From assembly GCA_963817135.1 (NCBI GenBank), contig CAWFNG010000010.1, positions 62,001-126,000 of the forward strand: 64,000 nt of DNA, in the 5' to 3' direction. A program made the translations under genes and the position numbers. This DNA comes from VAZQ01 sp963817135. Its GTDB lineage: Bacteria > Pseudomonadota > Alphaproteobacteria > Rhizobiales > Xanthobacteraceae. Positions 43,639-52,588 of this stretch are shown piece after piece (within the stretch, counting starts at the first letter, position 1; each line of letters opens with the position of its first letter). The notes under the pieces are model-generated. The model was not told the DNA's origin. It made no database searches and worked only from the letters and a program-made list of their open reading frames with translations.

Positions 43639-45099
43639 ATGAGTTCGAGATATGACAATCTTCTCGCCAGCGTCCCGACCGATCTGTGGATCGGCGGCAA
43701 ATGGCGCAAGGCATCCGACGGCGGCCGCTTCGATGTGCTGGATCCCGCGACCGAGAACAAGATCGCTTCCGTGGCGAGCGCGACTGTCGAGGATGCGAAA
43801 GCCGCGGTCGATGCCGCAAGCGATGCTTTCGAAGGCTGGGCCGGACGCAAGCCGCGCGAGCGCGCCGAGATCCTGCGCAAGTCATACGAACTGATCATGC
43901 GCGATGCCGAGCGGCTCGCCAAGTTGATCACCATCGAGAACGGCAAAGCGCTTTCCGATTCCCGGGGCGAAGTTGCCTATGCCGCGGAATTCTTCCGCTG
44001 GTACGCGGAGGAGGCTGTGCGCAATATCGGCGAAGTGTCGCGCGCACCGGCCTCGGGCGCGCGCATCTTCGTGCATCACAAGCCCGCCGGAGTGGCGGTG
44101 CTGGTAACGCCGTGGAATTTTCCCGCCGCCATGGCAACGCGCAAGATCGGCCCGGCCCTTGCGGCCGGATGCCCGGTTGTGCTCAAGCCCGCTTCCGATA
44201 CGCCGCTCACCATGCTCGCTTTGATGCCGATCATGGAGGAGGCCGGAGTCCCGGCTGGCGTGGTCAATGTCATCCCGTCGCGTTCCTCCGGCAAGGTGGT
44301 AAGCGCCATGCTGCACGATCCGCGCGTGCGGATCGTCTCGTTCACCGGCTCGACCGAAGTCGGCCGCAAGCTCCTGCATGAGGCAGCCGACCAGGTGCTC
44401 AAGCCGGCCATGGAACTCGGCGGCAATGCCCCGTTCCTGGTGTTCGAGGACGCCGATATCGACGCCGCCATCGAAGGGGCGATGATCGCCAAGATGCGAA
44501 ACATGGGCGAGGCCTGCACCTCGGCCAATCGCTTCTACGTGCATGAGAAGGTGCACGACGAGTTCGCCAGGAAACTCACCGCCAAGATGGCCGCGCTCAA
44601 AGTGGGCAATGGGCTCGATGAGAATGTTGCGGTTGGGCCGCTGGTCAATGCCGACGCCAGGAAGAAGGTCATCGAATTGGTCGATGATGCGGTGGGAAAG
44701 GGCGCCAAGGTTCTCACCGGGGGCAAGTCGCCAGGCGGGCCCGGCCACTTCTATCCGCCCACCGTCCTCGACCAGGTGCCGGACGGGGCAGCCATGTTGC
44801 GCGAGGAAATCTTTGGACCCGTTGCAGCAATCCAGACCTTCAAGTCGGAAGGCGAGGCAGTCAGGCGGGCCAACGATACCGAGTATGGGCTCGTCGCCTA
44901 CCTCTACACCAAGGATCTCAGCCGCGGCATGCGCGTCTCCGAGCAGCTCGATTTCGGCATGGTCGGGCTCAATCGTGGACTTGTCTCCGATCCGGCAGCG
45001 CCGTTCGGCGGCATGAAACAATCCGGCATCGGGCGCGAGGGCGCGCACGAGGGCCTCATGGAATTCATGGAGACGCAATACATTTCGGTGTCGTGGTGA
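43639..45099 (+). CDS. NAD(P)-dependent aldehyde dehydrogenase (succinate-semialdehyde type)
   Basis: 486 residues. ALDH motifs: VTPWNFPAAMATRKIGPALA, LKPASDTPLTMLAL, FTGSTEVGRKL, catalytic Glu in ELGGNAPFLVF (about 259), and catalytic Cys in GEACTSANRFYV (about 293). The end YGLVAYLYTKDLSRGMRVSE and GGMKQSGIGREGAHEG is typical of GabD-like succinate-semialdehyde dehydrogenases. Its place between E1beta and E2 of a 2-oxoacid dehydrogenase operon suggests a role in the same catabolic route, perhaps oxidising acetaldehyde or a semialdehyde. It is 10 nt ahead of the E2 gene. Confidence 0.9.
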   Translation: MSSRYDNLLASVPTDLWIGGKWRKASDGGRFDVLDPATENKIASVASATVEDAKAAVDAASDAFEGWAGRKPRERAEILRKSYELIMRDAERLAKLITIENGKALSDSRGEVAYAAEFFRWYAEEAVRNIGEVSRAPASGARIFVHHKPAGVAVLVTPWNFPAAMATRKIGPALAAGCPVVLKPASDTPLTMLALMPIMEEAGVPAGVVNVIPSRSSGKVVSAMLHDPRVRIVSFTGSTEVGRKLLHEAADQVLKPAMELGGNAPFLVFEDADIDAAIEGAMIAKMRNMGEACTSANRFYVHEKVHDEFARKLTAKMAALKVGNGLDENVAVGPLVNADARKKVIELVDDAVGKGAKVLTGGKSPGGPGHFYPPTVLDQVPDGAAMLREEIFGPVAAIQTFKSEGEAVRRANDTEYGLVAYLYTKDLSRGMRVSEQLDFGMVGLNRGLVSDPAAPFGGMKQSGIGREGAHEGLMEFMETQYISVSW

Positions 45100-45109
45100 G
45101 CTGCAATTC

Positions 45110-46490
45110 ATGGATGTGCTGATGCCGCAGCTCGGCGAGACCGTTGCGGAGGGAAAGATCACGCAATGGTTCAAGTCGGCGGGCGACACCATTGCGCCGG
45201 GTGACAATCTCTTCGAGATCGAGACCGACAAGGTCTCCATGGAAGTCCCGTCCACCTCGAGCGGCGTGCTTGCGGAAATTCGCGTCCCGGCCGGAACTGT
45301 GGCTCCGGTTGGCGCGGTTGTCGCCGTGATTGCAAACTCGTCGGCAGACGGTGCAGCCGCTTCGTCCGGCGCTGCTCCTCGCGCGGCGACTGCGAACACT
45401 TCCGTAACGCTGCCGTCACCACCCAGCCCCCTGCTTGCACGCATGGCGGGCATGGCGTCCTTTGCAAGTGAGGCTGCTTCCGCGCGTCCTGCCAAGCTCG
45501 ATCCGTTCCGTGAAGTGCGCACCCCCGAACGCAATTACGGTCCCGCCCGGCTTGCCGGCGGTATCACCATTACGCCGCTCGCGCGCCGGCTTGCTGCGGA
45601 GGCCCGAACTCGATCCGGCGCAGATCAAGGGCTCCGGCCCGCGCGGGCGCATTGTCGCTCGCGATGTAGAGAGGGCAGGCGCGCGCACGTCTCCAATCAC
45701 GCCGGCTCCCTCTCCCTATCCGCATACGGGGGAGGGGAGGGAGGGGGCCGCAGCACCCGACATCACAGCGCTTTATCGCGACACGCCGCATGTTGAGGTA
45801 CCCCTCGACGCAATGCGAGTGACCATCGCGAAAAGGCTGGTGCATGCTGCACAAACCGTCCCGCACTTCTATCTTTCTGCCGATATCGAGATCGCAGGTT
45901 TGCTTGAACTGCGCGAAGCGGCGAATGCTGCCGCAGGAAACGAGGGACACGGCACACCCGCATTCAAGCTCTCTCTCAACGACCTCCTGATCAAAGCTTG
46001 GGCCGCGGCGCTGCAACGGGTCCCCCATGCCAATGCGATATGGGCACAGGATCGTATCCTGCGTCTTAGGCATTCCGACATCGCCGTGGCGGTTGCGCTG
46101 GAAGGCGGGCTGATCACGCCCATCGTCAGAAGGGCGGAGACGAAATCGCTCTCCTTGATTTCCACTGAGATGAAGGATCTCGCCGCGCGCGCAAGAGAAA
46201 GAAAACTCAAGCCGAACGAGTATCAGGGCGGCTCATCCACCGTCTCAAATCTCGGCATGTATGGGGTGCGCGAGTTCGCCGCTATCATCAATGCGCCGCA
46301 AGCGACCATTCTGGCGGTCGGCGCGTCGCGCCGGCAGGCGGTGGAGGATGCGGCCGGCGGCGTTCGCTTTTCCAGCATCATGTCGGTGACGCTGTCCTGC
46401 GACCATCGCGTGGTGGACGGCGCGCTTGGAGCGCAGCTCCTGGCCGCGTTCAAAACCTTGGTCGAGAAGCCGATGTTGATGCTGGTGTAG
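45110..46490 (+). pseudogene. Dihydrolipoamide acyltransferase E2, interrupted by +1 frameshift
   Basis: First frame (45110 to about 45605): lipoyl domain with ETDKVSMEVPS (modified Lys about 42), a flexible linker, and the start of the E3-binding domain (ITITPLARRLAAEA). After the C run at 45603-45605 the reading continues in the +1 frame (ELDPAQIKGSGPRGRIVARD, the rest of the E3-binding domain) and on to the catalytic domain with SCDHRVVDGALGAQ at the C-terminus. Removing one C restores a single E2 of about 459 residues. As written the product ends at 45796 without a catalytic domain. The linker after the E3-binding domain contains an insertion-like stretch with CCCTCTCCC and GGGGGAGGGGAGGG resembling the repeat near 63212. 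Decay or an assembly error. Confidence 0.8.
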
Positions 46491-46504
46491 AATATGAGGT
46501 GTAG

Positions 46505-47488
46505 ATGACAACGGCAGAGAAGCGAGACGTGCTGCTGATCGGGCCGACCCGACCGGTATTCGCCAGAGGACTTGAGCCTGCCTTCAACGTTGTCAAGCTG
46601 CCGGAGCAAACCGAGCGCGCGCAATTCTTTGCCGCCAAGGCCGCGCGCGTGCGCGGCATCGCGATCGCCGCAACGACCGAACAAATCGATGGCGCGTTCA
46701 TGGGTCATTTTCCCCGGCTCGAAATCGTATCGAGCTTCGGGGTTGGCTACGACCACGTCGATGCGCGCTGGGCGGGAGCGCACGGCATCACCGTGACCAA
46801 CACGCCCGATGTCCTCACCGAGGAAGTGGCCGACACGGCATTGGGTCTTCTGTTGTGCACCGTGCGCGAATTTCCGCAAGCCGATCGGTATGTCCGTTCC
46901 AGTCATTGGCGCAAAGCCAACTATCCGCTCAGCCAGACGCTGCGCGACCGCACCGTCGGTCTCGTCGGCATGGGGCGGATCGGCCAGGCAATCGCGCGGC
47001 GTCTGGACGCCATGCAGGTGCCGGTGGTTTATCATTCCCGCCGTCCGGCCGCGGGCGTATCGTACCGGCACTATCCCAGGCTCATGGACATGGCGCGCGG
47101 TGTCGATGTGCTGCTGGTGATTACACCGGGAGGGGAGGAGACCAGGAACTTGATCGATGCCGCCGTGCTCGACGCGCTCGGTCCGCGCGGCATCCTCATC
47201 AACATGGCGCGCGGCTCCGTGGTCGACGAGCCGGCGCTGATCAGGGCATTGCAGAATAAGACCATCATGTCGGCCGGGCTCGACGTCTATGCCCGCGAGC
47301 CGGAAGTCCCGCCGGAGCTGATCGAGATGCAGCAGGTGGTTCTGTTGCCCCATCTCGGCTCGGCATCGGTTGCCACGCGCGAGAAGATGGACCAGCTGGT
47401 GGTCGACAATCTGCTGGCCTGGGCGGCAGGCAAGCCGCCGCTCACTCCGGTGCCCGAGACGCCGTGGCAGCCGAAAAAGCAGAGCTAA
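46505..47488 (+). CDS. D-isomer 2-hydroxyacid dehydrogenase (glyoxylate/hydroxypyruvate reductase-like)
   Basis: 327 residues. NAD(P)-binding GLVGMGRIGQAIARRL (about 155), catalytic Arg in INMARGSVVDEPALI, Glu in DVYAREPEVPPELIE, and His in LLPHLGSASV. Substrate loop VSSFGVGYDHVDARWAG. This family reduces glyoxylate, hydroxypyruvate or similar 2-oxoacids. It follows E2 by 14 nt, so it is probably the last gene of the E1alpha-E1beta-ALDH-E2 operon and may produce or use the 2-oxoacid fed to the complex. Substrate inferred only. Confidence 0.9.
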   Translation: MTTAEKRDVLLIGPTRPVFARGLEPAFNVVKLPEQTERAQFFAAKAARVRGIAIAATTEQIDGAFMGHFPRLEIVSSFGVGYDHVDARWAGAHGITVTNTPDVLTEEVADTALGLLLCTVREFPQADRYVRSSHWRKANYPLSQTLRDRTVGLVGMGRIGQAIARRLDAMQVPVVYHSRRPAAGVSYRHYPRLMDMARGVDVLLVITPGGEETRNLIDAAVLDALGPRGILINMARGSVVDEPALIRALQNKTIMSAGLDVYAREPEVPPELIEMQQVVLLPHLGSASVATREKMDQLVVDNLLAWAAGKPPLTPVPETPWQPKKQS

Positions 47489-47608
47489 GCGATCGAACGC
47501 CTCGCTCACATGGTCTCCCGGTCCGGGGGAGGTATGCACTGACCATGCATGACGTCGTTTGCTCGCCGTGATAGCGTGCTCCTATCTGTAACGGGCCGCG
47601 GTGTGCCG

Positions 47609-48295
47609 ATGCGTCATGGTTTGTCTGTTGCGCTTGCGCTCGCCGTTTCCGGCGCGATTGCGTCGGCGCAAACGCCTCCCCCCAGCGAGGCCGCCCAGGG
47701 GATGGTCGGCGCGTGGGAAATCTCCAACGCCGCGCGCGACAAGACCTGCCAGGTCACTTTCAGCCTCGATGTCTCGGGCACCAGTTACAAGCTCGAACTC
47801 GATCCCGCCTGCGGCACAGCGTTTCCTTCCTTGAAGGAGATCGCCATTTGGGCATTCGGGCCAAACGACTCAGTGCGCCTCATGGATGGCAAGGGCACCG
47901 TCGTGCTCGAATTCTCCGAGGTTGAAACCCGCATGTACGAAGGCGAGCGAAAAGGGGAGGGGCTTTACTTCATGCGCACGGTGGCTGCCATCCGCGCCGC
48001 CACCATCACCGCCGAGCAGCTGTTCGGGGAATGGACGCTCCTCCAGGAATTCGAAAAGCCTCTCTGCAAGCTCACCCTGTCGAATGCGTCGGCCGGGACG
48101 AACGGCTACCGGCTAGCCATTAAGCCTGGTTGCGCGGCCACCATTCTTGGCTTCGGGCTCACCAGCTGGCGTCTCGAAGACAACGAGCTTCTGCTCTCCG
48201 GCCGCTCTGGCAACTGGCGCTTCGCTGAAAGCGACTCGACGACATGGGAACGTATTCCCCCAAGTACCGACCCGCTCTTGCTGATAAGGCAGTAG
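47609..48295 (+). CDS. Periplasmic AprI/Inh-like protein with two inhibitor domains
   Basis: 228 residues from ATG 47609. Signal peptide MRHGLSVALALAVSGAIASA, then two similar lipocalin-like units: GAWEISNAARDKTCQVTFSL with DPACGTAFPS (about 30-110), and GEWTLLQEFEKPLCKLTLS with KPGCAATILG (about 135-215). Each has the W-(x)n-C-(x)n-C pattern of AprI/Inh-type metalloprotease inhibitors, related to Brucella Omp19. Most members have one domain, so the tandem is unusual. Likely periplasmic protein of protease or envelope function. Confidence 0.75.
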   Translation: MRHGLSVALALAVSGAIASAQTPPPSEAAQGMVGAWEISNAARDKTCQVTFSLDVSGTSYKLELDPACGTAFPSLKEIAIWAFGPNDSVRLMDGKGTVVLEFSEVETRMYEGERKGEGLYFMRTVAAIRAATITAEQLFGEWTLLQEFEKPLCKLTLSNASAGTNGYRLAIKPGCAATILGFGLTSWRLEDNELLLSGRSGNWRFAESDSTTWERIPPSTDPLLLIRQ

Positions 48296-48306
48296 CGGAC
48301 GAGCGG

Positions 48307-48519
48307 TCAGCGTGCGCTGGCGCTGCCGACAACAGGCTTGCCGATGCCGAGCGGTTGTGCATCCACAAACACGAAGGCGACCCGCGCGCGCTTGCCGCTT
48401 CGGTTGGCCCAGGCGTGATTGGTACCGCGCTGGATCAGGATGTCGCCGGCCTTGAGCTTCACCGTCGAGTCATCCATGTCCATCTCGATTAGGATAGCAT
48501 ACGGACGTGTGCCGTTCAC
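48307..48519 (-). pseudogene. Truncated cupin-domain protein
   Basis: 70 residues that match only the second half of a small cupin: MDDSTVKLKAGDILIQRGTN, HAWANRSGKRARVAFVFVDA. The first cupin motif and upstream residues are absent, and a 6-nt gap separates this frame from the stop of the PhzF gene on the same strand. This looks like the 3' relic of a cupin gene whose 5' part was lost when the PhzF gene came to lie next to it. It could still be a tiny unrelated protein, but the C-terminal cupin pattern is clear. Confidence 0.6.
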
Positions 48520-48525
48520 TGATGT

Positions 48526-49428
48526 TTAAACCTCGATCACTCCGCGCATCATGGTGACGCAGCGTCCCCCAATCAACATTCGCATGACGACGCCGTTTCT
48601 TTTCTCGGCACTCGCCTCAAGTAAGCTCGGGCGACCCATTTCAATTCCCTGCGCGATGCGCAGTTCGAGCATCAGGTCAGACTCCGGGCGCAGGCTCGCG
48701 AGCAACCCGGCAAGCGCGGCATTGCCGCTGCCCGTGGCGGGGTCTTCCGGGATGCCATAGAGCGGCGCAAACATGCGCGCCCGGATATCGACATTGTCGT
48801 ATCGGTCGCGAACGTAAAGAAGGATGCCGGTAATGCGATCGGCTTTGAGATGCTCGGCGAATATCTCGGAACGAGGATGCGCCGCGGCGAGAGCTGCGCG
48901 CGTTTTCAGCTCGGCGAACACGAAAGGCACGCCGCATGAGCCAATGCAGGGAGCGTGAGGGTCGATTCCAATGTCGCTCACCGCAATCGCGCACGCCTTT
49001 GCTACGATGTCCGAGGATATGTCTTCGCCGCGGGTGAGAGGTTGCGGCGCCGCAAGGTGAGCGCCCGCGATCCCGGTTGCATCCCTGATCAGATCGAGGC
49101 GAACCAGCCCTGCCTTTTCCTCGAACACGAGCGGCTCGCGCACCGCGCGGCCGTAACTTTGGCCAAGCGTCGCGAGCACAAAAGCCGTGCCGATATTCGG
49201 ATGACCGGCAAACGGCAGTTCGGCGCGCGGCGTAAAGATTCGCACTTCGGCGGTATGCGCGGGATCGATGGGCGGGAGCACGAAGGTCGTTTCCGCCAAG
49301 TTGAACTCGGCGGCGATGCGCTGCATCTGATCCGTCACCAGCCCATCGGCGTTGCGCACGACGGCGAGCGGGTTTCCACCGAACTTGCGGTCGGTGAAAA
49401 CGTCGACAGTCGTGAATTCAAGCTGCAT
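48526..49428 (-). CDS. PhzF-family isomerase/epimerase-like protein
   Basis: 300 residues, the normal length. Two related halves: FTTVDVFTDRKFGGNPLAVV start, catalytic Glu in EFNLAETTFVLPP (about 46), FTPRAELPFAGHPNIGTAF, and YGIPEDPATGSGNAALAGLL near the C-terminus. PhzF proteins isomerise small metabolites by proton transfer. This is a stand-alone copy with no phenazine genes around it, so the name only marks the fold. Confidence 0.92.
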   Translation of the reverse strand: MQLEFTTVDVFTDRKFGGNPLAVVRNADGLVTDQMQRIAAEFNLAETTFVLPPIDPAHTAEVRIFTPRAELPFAGHPNIGTAFVLATLGQSYGRAVREPLVFEEKAGLVRLDLIRDATGIAGAHLAAPQPLTRGEDISSDIVAKACAIAVSDIGIDPHAPCIGSCGVPFVFAELKTRAALAAAHPRSEIFAEHLKADRITGILLYVRDRYDNVDIRARMFAPLYGIPEDPATGSGNAALAGLLASLRPESDLMLELRIAQGIEMGRPSLLEASAEKRNGVVMRMLIGGRCVTMMRGVIEV

Positions 49429-49499
49429 GCACGGCAGCTTATACTTTTTTGCCGCAGGTTGGGTCGAGCCTCTCCGAGACCCAACGCGTTAAGCGTCGA

Positions 49500-49922
49500 T
49501 CAGGGCGCCAGAGTCGGTCCTGGATCGTCAGACATTTTTTCAATGATGCTGCGCAGCCTGTTCTTGGCTTCGGCCGTCATGTAATAGCCGACGCCATTGC
49601 GGGTCATGATCTTTATCCCGTGCGCTGCGATCTTTTTCCGCAGGCGCATGATCAGGACGCTGACGACGTTCCGTGGATCGGAAGGTCCGCCGTCGGCGTC
49701 TGATCCATAGAGGACGGCGAACGCTGCGGCCTGCGTAACGATTTCACGTTTGAAAAGCACCCCCAGCAAAGCCTCTTCGCTCAATGTCAGCCCGAGTATG
49801 GGTGGGAACTCGGTCCTGGCGCCAAGCTGCTCTTCAAGCTCGTAAATCCGATTTTGCAACTGCTCGATGGTTCGCGCCTCCGACTCGCGCTTAGGTAACA
49901 GAACCAACTTCAAGTTCGGCAT
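49500..49922 (-). CDS. Receiver-less winged-helix DNA-binding protein
   Basis: 140 residues. A short coiled-coil (RTIEQLQNRIYELEEQLGAR, residues 17-36) precedes an OmpR/PhoB-type winged helix: GLTLSEEALLGVLFKREIVT, NVVSVLIMRLRKKIAAHGIK, TRNGVGYYMTAEAK. There is no receiver domain, and the coiled coil could give dimers. It ends in SDDPGPTLAP. Divergent from the ArsR-type regulator gene, with about 210 nt between the starts. Targets unknown. Confidence 0.8.
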   Translation of the reverse strand: MPNLKLVLLPKRESEARTIEQLQNRIYELEEQLGARTEFPPILGLTLSEEALLGVLFKREIVTQAAAFAVLYGSDADGGPSDPRNVVSVLIMRLRKKIAAHGIKIMTRNGVGYYMTAEAKNRLRSIIEKMSDDPGPTLAP

Positions 49923-50136
49923 TGTTTGGTACCCCCGGCATTGTTGTTATTCGGCGACACCAGCAGGAAATCCGTCCTGGACTGTGACGGCTGGAAAATA
50001 AATGGAGAGCGTTGCAAAAATCTCACACTTGACCCGCCGCATGCCGGCCCGCGGAATGGTTCCAATTGTTCGGCCACGACCGAAACGTCAGTTACGGCAA
50101 AGCAGTATGATGGGGACTGACAGGGAGTATGAAGCC

Positions 50137-50847
50137 ATGGCCAGCAATGCACTATTCGCCGAGGTCGCCGCATTATCGGGAGATCCTGCCCGCGCCAGCA
50201 TGCTGCACGCCTTGATGGACGGCCGCGCGCTTACCGCAGCCGAACTTGCACGCGCGGCCGGCATCACGCCACAAACGGCAAGCGGTCACTTGAGCCGGAT
50301 GACGGCAGCCGGCTTGTTGCGCGTGGAGAAACAGGGGCGGCATCGCTACCACCGGCTGGCCATGCCCTCGGTTGCGCGAATGCTCGAAAGCATCATGCAG
50401 GTGGCGGCCGAACTCGCCCCTGATCGCAAACGGTTCACCGTCGGTCCAAGGGATACCGCGCTGCGCAAGGCGCGCACCTGCTACGATCACTTTGCCGGAC
50501 AGCTCGGCGTTGCCTTGACTGACGCCCTGATGGAGCAGGGCCGCGTTGAACTTACCAGCGATGCCGGCATTCTGACCGACTCCGGAATCGCGTTCCTGGG
50601 CGAGATCGGCATCGACACCGCAGCGCTGCTGGTGCGACGAACGAAGCGGTCAGGCCGCGTCCTGTGCCGCGCTTGCCTCGATTGGAGCGAGCGGCGGTGG
50701 CATCTCGCGGGTGCTGTGGGGGCCGCAATCTGTGCCTACGGCATGAGCAATGGGTTGACGCGGCGACTGGATGGCACCCGTGCCGTGCTGATAACCCCGA
50801 AGGGCGAACGCATCTTCCGCGAGCAGTTTGCAGCACGAATTGAGTAG
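50137..50847 (+). CDS. ArsR-family helix-turn-helix regulator
   Basis: 236 residues from ATG 50137 with AGGGAG upstream; ATG 50107 or 50110 are alternatives. ArsR winged helix at about 3-85: FAEVAALSGDPARASMLHAL, RALTAAELARAAGITPQTAS, HLSRMTAAGLLRVEKQGRH. The long C-terminal half (about 110-236) carries CRACLDWSERRWHLAGAVGA and TPKGERIF, typical of the longer ArsR-like repressors that sense metals or small molecules. Just upstream of a GFA-domain gene (6-nt gap) that may be its target. Confidence 0.85.
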   Translation: MASNALFAEVAALSGDPARASMLHALMDGRALTAAELARAAGITPQTASGHLSRMTAAGLLRVEKQGRHRYHRLAMPSVARMLESIMQVAAELAPDRKRFTVGPRDTALRKARTCYDHFAGQLGVALTDALMEQGRVELTSDAGILTDSGIAFLGEIGIDTAALLVRRTKRSGRVLCRACLDWSERRWHLAGAVGAAICAYGMSNGLTRRLDGTRAVLITPKGERIFREQFAARIE

Positions 50848-50853
50848 GCGGCT

Positions 50854-51330
50854 ATGCCATTGCCAATTGGTGAGGACATGCACATACCCGACTGGGGCCC
50901 CTGTCGCCGCATCCACGCAAGTTGTCATTGTGGAAATATCCGTGTGGCTTTCGACAGGCCCGATTCCGGACCGACGATCCAGGTCCGCGCCTGCGGCTGC
51001 GGCCTATGTACCAAGCACGGGGCTTCTTGGACCTCGCATCCAGAGGGGCGGTTCCATCTGCAGATCGCCGATGCTGCGCGGACTGCGCGATATCAGTTCG
51101 GAACCAAGACCGCGGATTTTCACGTTTGTCTGACATGCGGCGTCATTCCCATCGTGACATGCACGATCGAGGGGATCCGCCATGCCGTGTTCAACGCCAA
51201 CACATTCGACGATGTCGATCGTTCACAGCTCGCTGAGACTGCAACCAATTTTGAGGGCGAGACGACGGAAAACCGGCTGGCGCGGCGGCGGCGCAACTGG
51301 ACGCCGGAGGCGGTCCCCCGGCCTGGCTAG
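50854..51330 (+). CDS. GFA (glutathione-dependent formaldehyde-activating) family protein
   Basis: 158 residues. CENP-V/GFA zinc motifs: ASCHCGNIRVAF (CxC), CGCGLCTKHG, and VCLTCGVIPIVT, a complete set of Zn-binding cysteines in the mid-domain. GFA enzymes bind glutathione and zinc and act on small aldehydes or as small-molecule transferases; many have unproved roles. It is in an operon with the ArsR-type regulator. The C-terminus is basic (RLARRRRNWTPEA). Confidence 0.85.
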   Translation: MPLPIGEDMHIPDWGPCRRIHASCHCGNIRVAFDRPDSGPTIQVRACGCGLCTKHGASWTSHPEGRFHLQIADAARTARYQFGTKTADFHVCLTCGVIPIVTCTIEGIRHAVFNANTFDDVDRSQLAETATNFEGETTENRLARRRRNWTPEAVPRPG

Positions 51331-51422
51331 CAAAATCTGGTAGGGTGGAGAAAACTTGACTCGCGGGGTTTCCGGCCGCGACCAGGGATCGTGCGCGCGG
51401 CTTGCCGACGAAGACAAACCCG

Positions 51423-52583
51423 ATGAATGACAAATTCCTGAAGACCGGCGTCTTTCTTGCTCCCTTTCATGCTCTTGCCGAAAATCCCTTGCTGGCCCTC
51501 GACCGCGATATGGATCTTTTGATCCATCTCGACCGGCTCAACTATCACGAGGCCTGGATCGGCGAGCATCACTCTGGTGGCTTCGAGATCATTGCCTGCC
51601 CCGAGCTGTTTATCGCGGGCGCCGCCGAGCGCACGCGCCACATCCGCCTCGGCACGGGCGTCGTCTCGCTGCCGTACCACAACCCCTTCACCGTCGCCGG
51701 GCGCCTGATGCAGCTCGACTATATGACGCGCGGGCGAGCCATGTTCGGCGTCGGGCCGGGCTCGCTCGTCTATGATGCAGTCAAGATGGGGCTCAAAGCC
51801 GAGGAGCAGCGGCGCAAGCTCGACAAGTCGCTCGACGTCATTGTGGATTTGATGCAGGGCCGCATCGTGACCAGGAAGACCGACTGGTTCGACCTCCAGG
51901 AGGCGCGCCTGCAGCTCAAAAGCTACTCGCAGCCGATGATGGAGATGGCGGTTGCATCGTCACGCTCTCCGGTCGGGGCATTGGCCGCCGGCAGGCACGG
52001 CATCGGCATGCTGTCGATCGGCGGCACGTCGGATGAGGCCCTCAAGGCGCACGCCAGCAACTGGGGCGTCTACGAGGAAAGCGCGAGAGTAAGCGGGAAG
52101 ACGCCCGACCGTCGGAAGTGGCGCATCGTCACCTTCGCCCATGTGGCGGAGACGAGCGAGCAGGCACGCCAGGACGTCAAGTTCGGCCTCGCCGACTTCA
52201 ATCGCTATTTCAGCGAGGTGGCGACCTTCCCCATCATCCCGCCCGATATTACGACCGACCCGGCCGAATATTTGATATCGTCGGGCCTCGCCTGCATCGG
52301 CACCCCGAGCGATTGCATCCACCATTTCGAGCGACTGTGGAAAGGCTCGAACGGCGGCTTCGGCGGCGTTTTGTTGCTGGCGCACAACTGGGCGGACTGG
52401 CCGGCGACGAAGAAGAGCTACGAATTGATGGCGCGCTACGTGCACCCGCACTTCCAGCGCAACTCCAATGCACTGCGTGACTGGAGCTATAACGACGCCA
52501 AGTCCAAGTACGCGACGGCCGGCCTCCAATCGAAAGCCGCGGTCCAGGCGGCGATCGACAAGCATCAGGGGCGCAAGGACTGA
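51423..52583 (+). CDS. LLM-class flavin-dependent monooxygenase
   Basis: 386 residues from ATG 51423. Bacterial-luciferase-like barrel: TGVFLAPFHALAENPLLALD, EAWIGEHHSGGFEIIACPEL, RLGTGVVSLPYHNPF, RGRAMFGVGPGSLVYDAV. The sequence looks close to limonene 1,2-monooxygenase-type members. FMNH2 and O2 would be used with a separate reductase. The gene stops 5 nt from the converging amidohydrolase end. Substrate unknown. Confidence 0.88.
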   Translation: MNDKFLKTGVFLAPFHALAENPLLALDRDMDLLIHLDRLNYHEAWIGEHHSGGFEIIACPELFIAGAAERTRHIRLGTGVVSLPYHNPFTVAGRLMQLDYMTRGRAMFGVGPGSLVYDAVKMGLKAEEQRRKLDKSLDVIVDLMQGRIVTRKTDWFDLQEARLQLKSYSQPMMEMAVASSRSPVGALAAGRHGIGMLSIGGTSDEALKAHASNWGVYEESARVSGKTPDRRKWRIVTFAHVAETSEQARQDVKFGLADFNRYFSEVATFPIIPPDITTDPAEYLISSGLACIGTPSDCIHHFERLWKGSNGGFGGVLLLAHNWADWPATKKSYELMARYVHPHFQRNSNALRDWSYNDAKSKYATAGLQSKAAVQAAIDKHQGRKD

Positions 52584-52588
52584 CTCGG

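Noticed and set aside
43882..45534. 550-codon minus-strand frame over aldehyde dehydrogenase and E2
   Set aside because: Antisense frame without motifs; the sense genes have catalytic residues.
49458..49485. Inverted repeat GTTGGGTC / GACCCAAC as terminator between the winged-helix and PhzF genes
   Set aside because: The 8-bp stem has no T-run on either strand, so I do not call it a terminator.
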